11,623 nucleotides of DNA from Planctomycetaceae bacterium (GTDB taxonomy: Bacteria; Planctomycetota; Planctomycetia; Pirellulales; Thermoguttaceae). The position numbers and the translations under genes were made by a program. Every line of letters starts with the position of its first letter. Within the stretch, counting starts at the first letter, position 1. Positions 6,403-11,623 of the stretch are shown here, in pieces. A model generated the notes under the pieces. The model had not been told where the DNA came from and ran no database searches. It saw nothing but the letters and a program-made list of their open reading frames with translations. The DNA is taken from positions 1 to 11,623 of the forward strand of contig JAIRYX010000454.1 of assembly GCA_031267635.1 (NCBI GenBank), read 5' to 3'.

Positions 6403-6431
6403 GTTATATGCTTCAATTGAGAGCAAGGCAA
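6403..6431 (-). promoter_or_regulatory. Candidate promoter of the small membrane protein gene
   Basis: On the minus strand TTGCCT (6431-6426) and TATAAC (6408-6403) are spaced by exactly 17 bp, matching the sigma-70 consensus at four and five of six bases. The transcript would start near 6396, giving a leader of about 108 nt before the ATG at 6288. Confidence 0.4.
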
Positions 6432-6465
6432 AAGTAAAAATTTACCACAAAATATAGAAAACAAG

Positions 6466-6530
6466 AAACAGAAAGCGAAGAGAAAATTTTCAAAATGTGA
6501 AAATGATAAAAATTTCTCTCTGTTTTCTGT
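6466..6530 (+). repeat. Imperfect stem-loop just upstream of the lipid kinase start
   Basis: Two arms, 6468-6489 and 6510-6530, are complementary in three blocks: ACAGAAA with TTTCTGT, AGAG with CTCT, and AAATTT with AAATTT, with a 4x4 internal loop and one bulge. A smaller hairpin TTTTCA/TGAAAA (6487-6503) overlaps its tip. It ends 16 bases before the ATG at 6547 in a leader that has no ribosome binding site. The strong purine/pyrimidine bias makes some complementarity likely by chance. Confidence 0.3.
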
Positions 6531-6546
6531 CTCTCGCCACAGCCAC

Positions 6547-6939
6547 ATGCAAGAGAATCCGAAATACATTCATTCCAAGCGGACATGGCGACGAAAATTC
6601 GGCGATGCGTTTCGCGGTTTATACTTATCGTTTTGTCAACAAAGCAGTTACCGTGTTCATTTTTTCTTTACGTTGACTGTCCCGTTGTTTGCGTGGCTTC
6701 TGAAACTCAATAAAATTGAGTGGTGTTTACTGATTTTACTGATTGCGGTTGTGATTGCGGCGGAAATGTTTAATACCGCGATTGAAACGCTTTCGCGCGC
6801 GGTCTCGGAACAATACGACGAGCGAATCGGTCGGTCGCTCGACATTGCCAGCGGCGCGGTTCTCGTCGTTTCTATTGGTTCGGCGGTTGTAGGAGTTCTC
6901 ATTTTTGGCGAAGCGTTGCTGCGGTTATGGAATCTGTAG
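6547..6939 (+). CDS. dgkA: Diacylglycerol/undecaprenol kinase, DgkA family
   Basis: A 130-aa integral membrane kinase of the prokaryotic DgkA family, which phosphorylates diacylglycerol or undecaprenol at the inner membrane with ATP. Length is normal. After a basic cytoplasmic N-terminus (KRTWRRKFGDAFRG, 11-24) come three hydrophobic segments, about 37-53, 58-73 and 101-120. The signature 'AEMFNTAIETLSRAVS' at 72-87 contains Glu73, Asn76 and Glu80, matching the E..N...E catalytic set of E. coli DgkA (Glu69, Asn72, Glu76). In the later conserved block, Asp99 matches E. coli Asp95 but the preceding Lys94 equivalent is Leu98. There is no good ribosome binding site before the ATG, as is common here. 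It is divergent from the small membrane protein gene and is followed by the secretin gene after 110 bp, in the same direction. Whether its substrate is diacylglycerol or undecaprenol cannot be told from sequence. Confidence 0.92.
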   Translation: MQENPKYIHSKRTWRRKFGDAFRGLYLSFCQQSSYRVHFFFTLTVPLFAWLLKLNKIEWCLLILLIAVVIAAEMFNTAIETLSRAVSEQYDERIGRSLDIASGAVLVVSIGSAVVGVLIFGEALLRLWNL

Positions 6940-6971
6940 AAAGTTTTTCCAAAATAATTAAAAAATTGCTC

Positions 6972-7000
6972 TTGAATATGTTCAACAAAGTTTTTAATAT
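6972..7000 (+). promoter_or_regulatory. Candidate promoter of the secretin gene
   Basis: TTGAAT (6972-6977) and TAATAT (6995-7000) are spaced by 17 bp. Transcription would start near 7007, giving a leader of about 43 nt that contains the pyrimidine tract CCCTCCCCTCC (7011-7021). The presence of a promoter here would make the secretin independent of the lipid kinase gene 110 bp upstream. Confidence 0.35.
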
Positions 7001-7049
7001 TCGAAAAATTCCCTCCCCTCCTTTTGAATTTCTGTGAGCAAAGAGCGTT

Positions 7050-10000
7050 ATGCAGGAACGGAATCCGATGACATACGACAGAACTACGACAACTTTTATC
7101 CAGCAACAGAAAAACTCCGATTTCAACCGACGAATATCAAAAAATATTTTGGCGGAAAAACTGATAACCGCAGGAGTTGCATTATTTTTTCTGATTTTTT
7201 CAGCGTCTTTATTGCAGGCGCAACCAACCGATGGTTTTACGCCGTCCGCTTTACAATCTTCGCAGAATCAGAACCAAGAAGAGCGAGCGGCGCAATCGCG
7301 TTGGCAATTGGAACATCTACGGGCAGAAAATGCTGAAATGATGTTACGGCAAGCGATTCCGGCAGATATTCTAAAATCTGTGGTCATTCAGGTTGATTCC
7401 ACGAACAACAGTATCAATTTTATTGGAACGGCGCGAGCGGTTCAAGCGGCGTCACAAATGCTGCAAAGTATTGATAAACCACAGCCGAATGTTCAAGAAA
7501 CTTTAGAAAGAAATGAAACAGGAGAGTTTGTTCCGGCGTCCAATTTATCGACAATTTCGCCGCCGATTGCTCCGCCATCGAATTTCTCGCAAAATCCGTC
7601 ATTGCCGACGCAACCGCAGCCGCCGGTTTATTTGAATCAGCAGCCGTCGCAAAATCTTCCCGTTGCAACGCCGCAATTTCCGCAATTTCATCAAAGCACG
7701 CAAGCTCAAAACGCACAACTTCAAAATCCGCCGACTCCGCCTGTCGGGTTGCCCGTTTCGTCGGAACCGAACGAACCGGGAACGTATTTTTGTAAGCCGT
7801 CACGTTTGGAAATGATTTCGCGCGAATTACAACAGCGTTATAAAAACAATCGAAATATCGCTATTGATTTCGTACCGGAAAGCGGAAAAATTTTGGTTTG
7901 GGCGCCGCAACGTGCTCATCAGGAAATTGTTGCGCTGATGAATCAAACTCATGCGTGGGCGGAAATTCCGCCGGGGCGAGATCCCCGCGAATTGGAAGGA
8001 ACGCTTGTCCGCTTTAGTTCAGGAGCAAACGGAATCAATTCGTCCGCCGGAAATTCCGCATCGTCCGCGACCGAAAAACCGGTGATGGAATCGCATATTC
8101 CGAAATTCACGACCATCGACGCCATTGAAAATAAATTACAAACGTTGTTCGGTCAACGGATGACCGCCTTGCCGGATTCGAACGACAAAATAAAAAAATA
8201 CCGAATCGCGATTCCGAAACCGCAACACACCGCCGTTTGCGAATTAACGCTCAACATGCCTGATTACCGTTTGGAAGTGAAAGCGCCGCCGAAAATAGCC
8301 GGAGAATTTATAACGCTTGTTCAGGCAATGGATCAGGAATCGCCGGAAGAAGGATACGACCGGAAATTCATTTCCGTGCAAAAGACGGACGCGGAAAAAG
8401 TCAAAAAACTCCTTGAAATTTACCGGCTCAAAGCCCAGCCGAACAGCGGGCGAAATTCACTGCGCCGCAAAAATTGGTACGACGCGGGAATCCGTCAGGT
8501 TTCTTACACGCAACAAGAAGAGGGCGGAATAAACGGCGGAGTCAGTAACGCGGGAATAAGCAGCGGTGCGATAGGCGACGCTGCCGGCGCGTTTTCCGGC
8601 GATCCGCTGCAAGACACGACAAACATTCAACTGATTGCGCAGCCGGAAACGAAAATTCAAGTGTTGAGCGATCTCGACGTGGTGATTATCGACGCGCCGA
8701 TGAGCGAAGTGCAGCGAATCATGGACATGATTACGCAGTTGGAAAAAATCAGCGAACATGCCGAACCGCAAATCGAGGTCTTGTTTCTCAAAAACGTGCA
8801 GTGTCAATCGCTTTACGGAATTTTGAACATGCCGCTGCGGACAACCGTTTCTCCGTTGACGGGAATTCCAACAACCGTTTATCTCTATACGGAAATGTTC
8901 GCGGCAAAGCAAGGGCGCGTTTGGGTGATTCCGCTTTTAAATCCTAACGCGATACTGCTTGTCGGATGGGGGCAATCGCTCGAAGCGATGAAATCGCTGA
9001 TTGAAAAGCTCGATCAACCGGTGAACACGGGCAATAGTATTTTGCGAGTGATCAAATTAGAGTCGGCTCCGGCAACCGAAATTGCGGAATCGCTGACGAA
9101 TTTTTTCAACGAACAAACGGCGCTTGCTGCTCCGGGGATGTTAGCGCCGGGATTTCAACCGCGAATCCGCGTCTTGAGCGATCCGCGAACCAATAGTTTA
9201 ATCGTGCAAGCCGCGCCGAATGATTATCGCGATATTGAACGGGTTGTCGCCGAATTGGACGTTCCCAAGGGCGGACCGAAACTGCAAGTTCGAACCTTCA
9301 AAATGAAAAACGTTCTCGCCGCCGATATGGTGACGGCGTTGAACAACGCGCTCGATATGGCGATGCACGGAACGCAAGATGGACGTTTGCCGATTGTGGA
9401 AATCATTCTCGATACGCCGGAAGGGCGAAAAGTGATTGAATCCGGTTTTCTGAGCGAAGTGACAATCGCTCCGAATGCCGGGAACAACACCGTGATTATT
9501 ACCGCGCCGTCAAATTGCATGTCGTTGATGACAGAATTGATTACGATGCTCGACACAACGCCGGGCATTGCGGTTGTGAAAGTGATTCAGATCAATCACA
9601 GCGACGCGGAAACGATTCAAAGAACCCTGCAAACGTTGATTCCGTCGCAAATGGCGGGAAACGGCGGCGTGCAGCTTCCCGGCGCGGACGGCGGCGAAAC
9701 GTTTATTCCGTTGAAAATCGCTATTGATACGCGGTCGAACAGTATTGTCGTTGCCGGTTCGGAGAATGATATTCAATTTATTGACTTGCTGATTAAAAAG
9801 CTCGACCAAAAAGACGCGATTCAGCGCAAGACAAAAACGTATCAACTGAAAAACTCCAGCGCAACCGACGTGTCGCAAGCCGTAACAAACTATTTGCAAA
9901 AACGCACAGACTTGCAGGACGCGGAAGTCATCAGCCCCTACCAAAAACTTGAGAGCGCGGCGATTGTCGTGCCGGAGCCGGTGTCCAACGTGTTAGTCAT

Positions 10001-11180
10001 CAACGCCGCCGAAGAATACATGAAAGAAATCGAAGATATGATCAAAGTGCTGGATCAGGAACCGCCGCAGGTGGTGATTCAAGTCTTGGTCGGCGAAGTA
10101 ACATTGAGCGACGCGGACGAATTTGGAATTGAACTCGGTCTGCAAGATCCGCTCTTGTTTAATCGAAGCGTTGTCAGCGAGCCGACGATGACGCCCGGTT
10201 TCAGTTTCAACGATTTGGCAAACGGACTCGGCAACGCTTCCGGCGTCAATTCGCTTGCGACGGCGGGAACGGTCGGAACGCAAATGTTGAGCAACTTTGC
10301 GACGGGGCGAGTGAATAACGAATCAGGGTTCGGCGGATTGGTCTTTTCGGCAAGCAGCGACGCGGTGAGCGTTTTGATTCGCGCGATGCAGGAACGGAGC
10401 CGCTTGGAAGTTTTAAGCCGTCCGCAAATTCAGGCGCAGGACAATCAATTGGGAATCGTGTTTGTCGGACAGAAAGTCTCGCGCGCCAGCGGTACGGATA
10501 CGACGCAATATGGTTTAACGCAACGGGCAGTCGATCAAGACGTCGGATTGTTTTTAGGCGTGATTCCGCGTATCAGCAAAGGGGAAAACGGCGAACCGGA
10601 TAAAGTGGTCATGCTGATTTCCGCTTCCAAATCCAGCGTCGGCGGCGCGAATGACGGAATGCCGATTGTTTCCAACGGAACAATTATTCGCGTTCCGAAC
10701 ATCAACCAAATCCGCACCGAAACGATTGTCAGCGCGTTGGACGGCGAAACGGTCTTGCTCGGCGGTTTGATTAGTACCGATAAACAACAGCTCAACCGTC
10801 GCGTGCCGTATTTGTCGGATATTCCGTTGGTGGGACGATTGTTCCGTTACGATTATGAAAAGCAAAAACGCTCGGAACTCATTCTCATCATGCGTCCGCG
10901 AATTATTCGCAAAACGGAAGACGCGGAAGAAATCAAACGGGTCGAAGCGGCGAGGATGAGTTGGTGTCTGCCGGACGTTACGCGAATCCATGGAGACATC
11001 GGCGTTTATAATACGACTTCCCGCAGCGCCAAAACGGAAATCGGCGTCACGCCGCGATTCGCGCCGGAGCCGGTCAATAGAAACGAACTGCAACCCCTGA
11101 CGACCGCACCCGCGCCGACGTTCCCCATCGAACCGCCGACGCTCGGCATTGAACCGCCGACACTCGGCGGCGAAAGATGA
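7050..11180 (+). CDS. Giant outer-membrane secretin with many N-domain repeats (GspD/PilQ superfamily)
   Basis: A 1376-aa secretin, about twice the size of a usual GspD. A long basic N-terminus precedes a hydrophobic signal core at about 38-55 (LITAGVALFFLIFSASLL) and likely cleavage near LQA-Q58. A Pro/Gln-rich linker spans about 165-240. Then come repeated secretin N-type units, best seen at about 437-567, 574-656, 663-737, 744-836, 842-919 and 926-1003, each ending in a pattern like 'NSLIVQA...I..++..LD'; weaker ones lie near 106-143, 253-300 and 400-430. The pore-forming secretin domain is at about 1006-1288, with 'VVIQVLVGEV', LEVLSRPQIQAQD (1119-1131), 'VGLFLGVIPRIS' and the signature 'VPYLSDIPLVGRLFR' (1252-1266) followed by LILIMRPRII. 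The tail is Pro-rich with two IEPPTLG copies. An alternative start is the ATG at 7068, ten bases behind AGGA; neither site is decisive. No other type II or IV pilus genes are adjacent, so the partner system is unknown. Confidence 0.93.
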   Translation: MQERNPMTYDRTTTTFIQQQKNSDFNRRISKNILAEKLITAGVALFFLIFSASLLQAQPTDGFTPSALQSSQNQNQEERAAQSRWQLEHLRAENAEMMLRQAIPADILKSVVIQVDSTNNSINFIGTARAVQAASQMLQSIDKPQPNVQETLERNETGEFVPASNLSTISPPIAPPSNFSQNPSLPTQPQPPVYLNQQPSQNLPVATPQFPQFHQSTQAQNAQLQNPPTPPVGLPVSSEPNEPGTYFCKPSRLEMISRELQQRYKNNRNIAIDFVPESGKILVWAPQRAHQEIVALMNQTHAWAEIPPGRDPRELEGTLVRFSSGANGINSSAGNSASSATEKPVMESHIPKFTTIDAIENKLQTLFGQRMTALPDSNDKIKKYRIAIPKPQHTAVCELTLNMPDYRLEVKAPPKIAGEFITLVQAMDQESPEEGYDRKFISVQKTDAEKVKKLLEIYRLKAQPNSGRNSLRRKNWYDAGIRQVSYTQQEEGGINGGVSNAGISSGAIGDAAGAFSGDPLQDTTNIQLIAQPETKIQVLSDLDVVIIDAPMSEVQRIMDMITQLEKISEHAEPQIEVLFLKNVQCQSLYGILNMPLRTTVSPLTGIPTTVYLYTEMFAAKQGRVWVIPLLNPNAILLVGWGQSLEAMKSLIEKLDQPVNTGNSILRVIKLESAPATEIAESLTNFFNEQTALAAPGMLAPGFQPRIRVLSDPRTNSLIVQAAPNDYRDIERVVAELDVPKGGPKLQVRTFKMKNVLAADMVTALNNALDMAMHGTQDGRLPIVEIILDTPEGRKVIESGFLSEVTIAPNAGNNTVIITAPSNCMSLMTELITMLDTTPGIAVVKVIQINHSDAETIQRTLQTLIPSQMAGNGGVQLPGADGGETFIPLKIAIDTRSNSIVVAGSENDIQFIDLLIKKLDQKDAIQRKTKTYQLKNSSATDVSQAVTNYLQKRTDLQDAEVISPYQKLESAAIVVPEPVSNVLVINAAEEYMKEIEDMIKVLDQEPPQVVIQVLVGEVTLSDADEFGIELGLQDPLLFNRSVVSEPTMTPGFSFNDLANGLGNASGVNSLATAGTVGTQMLSNFATGRVNNESGFGGLVFSASSDAVSVLIRAMQERSRLEVLSRPQIQAQDNQLGIVFVGQKVSRASGTDTTQYGLTQRAVDQDVGLFLGVIPRISKGENGEPDKVVMLISASKSSVGGANDGMPIVSNGTIIRVPNINQIRTETIVSALDGETVLLGGLISTDKQQLNRRVPYLSDIPLVGRLFRYDYEKQKRSELILIMRPRIIRKTEDAEEIKRVEAARMSWCLPDVTRIHGDIGVYNTTSRSAKTEIGVTPRFAPEPVNRNELQPLTTAPAPTFPIEPPTLGIEPPTLGGER
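11127..11168 (+). repeat. 21-bp tandem duplication coding for (IEPPTLG)2
   Basis: Two in-frame 21-bp units (11127-11147 and 11148-11168) differ at two silent positions and encode IEPPTLG twice at the very end of the secretin. This suggests a recent slippage or duplication in a dispensable C-terminal tail. Confidence 0.85.
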
Positions 11181-11243
11181 TCGCCAAAATCAAAACACGA
11201 GCAATGAAAAGAAACAAATAATCGTAGAGACGCAGCGCACAAC

Positions 11244-11279
11244 GTCCCTGCCGTCCCTTATGTCCCTTTTGTCCCTTAC
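11244..11279 (+). repeat. Four-unit 9-bp-period array GTCCCTNNN
   Basis: GTCCCT occurs at 11244, 11253, 11262 and 11271, exactly nine bases apart, with variable trinucleotides GCC, TAT, TTT and TAC between them. The fixed six and free three bases per unit suggest conservation of the hexamer itself rather than simple slippage. Confidence 0.85.
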
Positions 11280-11320
11280 ACGAAAGCTTTTCGGGAATCC
11301 CCCGGCGGCTTTGTCGCCAG

Positions 11321-11449
11321 CAACGACGGCGGCTCTGTGGTTCCCAAGGGACGCAAGAGACTCCAGGGACAATTGGGACAGGGCGAGTTTTTTGAAAGAG
11401 AAAATGAGAAATTCCCCGAAGAGTTTCCAAAATCAGAAAAATGAATCCC
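11321..11449 (+). repeat. 129-bp direct repeat, copy 1
   Basis: This segment is repeated at 11489-11617 with only three mismatches that I find, a period of 168 bp. It contains the core end GGCGGCTCTGTGG, the facing 9-bp-period array, the T-run and an AT-rich tail up to GAATCCC. Confidence 0.92.
11347..11382 (+). repeat. Facing four-unit 9-bp-period array (AGGGACNNN), complementary to the first
   Basis: AGGGAC, AGAGAC, AGGGAC and TGGGAC start at 11347, 11356, 11365 and 11374, again exactly nine bases apart. The units are the reverse complement of GTCCCT with one change each in the second and fourth. The same array recurs at 11515-11550. Confidence 0.85.
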
Positions 11450-11488
11450 CAATGTCCCTGTTGTCTGCGACAGCGGCTCTGTTGCTTG

Positions 11489-11617
11489 CAACGGCGGCGG
11501 CTCGGTGGTTCCCAAGGGACGCGAGAGACTCCAGGGACAATTGGGACAGGGCGAGTTTTTTGAAAGAGAAAATGAGAAATTCCCCGAAGAGTTTCCAAAA
11601 TCAGAAAAATGAATCCC
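11489..11617 (+). repeat. 129-bp direct repeat, copy 2
   Basis: The second copy of the 129-bp unit. Its left array is reduced: before it only one clear GTCCCT (11454) and a degenerate GTCTGC nine bases later remain, followed by a small palindrome GTTGC-TT-GCAAC (11481-11492). Its right array and T-run (11556-11561) are kept. Confidence 0.92.
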
Positions 11618-11623
11618 TAACGT

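Larger units (their letters stand above)
11244..11393 (+). terminator. Possible terminator: long segmented hairpin followed by six T residues
   Basis: The two 9-bp-period arrays can pair in register: 11271-11276 with 11347-11352, then outward 11262 with 11356, 11253 with 11365, and 11244 with 11374, giving four six-base stems separated by 3x3 internal loops. Within the tip, GGGAA (11293-11297) can pair with TTCCC (11341-11345). Six T residues follow at 11388-11393. It lies 64 bp after the secretin stop, so a role as its terminator is plausible but the structure is atypically long. Confidence 0.4.
11181..11623. other. Non-coding repeat region downstream of the secretin
   Basis: No gene is supported. 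Open frames on the minus strand here run through the duplicated unit, change frame between copies and are rich in Pro, Arg and Ser without domain character. The region comprises a four-unit 9-bp-period array (11244-11279), a core rich in GGCGGCT/TTGC (11300-11340), a facing array (11347-11382), and a spacer before everything from 11321 is repeated at 11489. The window ends inside or just after the second copy, so the element may continue. Confidence 0.7.

Noticed and set aside
8457..8912. 151-codon minus-strand frame
   Set aside because: Antisense shadow of the secretin N-domain region, rich in Arg, His and Asn as expected for a shadow.
10554..11093. 179-codon minus-strand frame
   Set aside because: It lies wholly antisense within the secretin gene, whose + strand codes for well-defined secretin motifs; it is a shadow frame.
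11074..11598. 174-codon minus-strand frame with internally repeated protein segments
   Set aside because: The repetition reflects the 129-bp DNA duplication; the frame overlaps the secretin 3' end, has no ribosome binding site, and its composition is that of translated repeat DNA.
1..11623. CRISPR array or restriction/defence island
   Set aside because: No regularly spaced direct repeats with unique spacers of CRISPR size, and no cas, methyltransferase or toxin-antitoxin gene; the 9-bp-period arrays are far too short to be CRISPR repeats.

Overview
The window looks like a chromosomal stretch from a bacterium of the Planctomycetota, probably a low-GC member. This rests on three things: a very large, multi-repeat secretin; a small protein with a Cys-rich N-terminus that reads like a family I associate with planctomycetes; and a secreted protein resembling planctomycete exported proteins. 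The assignment is inference from protein character; no rRNA or other marker gene is present.

Layout from left to right. Positions 1-348 are non-coding and contain a perfect 17-bp inverted repeat (4-20/98-114), a second hairpin (192-239) and a two-copy 19-bp tandem repeat just upstream of the first gene. An apparent operon follows on the + strand: a 654-aa exported protein of unknown function (349-2313) and a 165-aa conserved-looking hypothetical protein (2331-2828). A 428-bp non-coding gap holds a possible MITE-like inverted-repeat pair and a candidate promoter for a PD-(D/E)XK nuclease of the Rpn/PDDEXK transposase-like family (3257-4264). That gene converges with a CapK/PaaK-type adenylate-forming enzyme on the minus strand (4404-5789), and two palindromes sit in the convergent gap. 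Directly upstream of the adenylate-forming gene, on the same strand, is a tRNA-Pro(UGG) (5814-5889), then a small membrane-anchored or lipoprotein gene (6016-6288). Divergent from the latter is a DgkA-type diacylglycerol/undecaprenol kinase gene (6547-6939), followed by the 1376-aa secretin (7050-11180). The last 443 bp are non-coding: a nearly perfect 129-bp duplication and two facing arrays of a 9-bp-period motif that could fold into a large hairpin followed by six T residues.

Functionally the genes lean toward the cell envelope: exported protein, adenylate-forming enzyme of a type often found with surface polysaccharide genes, small anchored protein, lipid kinase and outer-membrane secretin. 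They do not form one obvious pathway, and no other secretion-system genes (ATPase, inner-membrane platform, pseudopilins) are visible. The strongest candidates for something undescribed are the number of N-domain-like repeats in the secretin, the 9-bp-period facing arrays with the 129-bp duplication at the right end, and the 111-bp inverted-repeat element at the left end.
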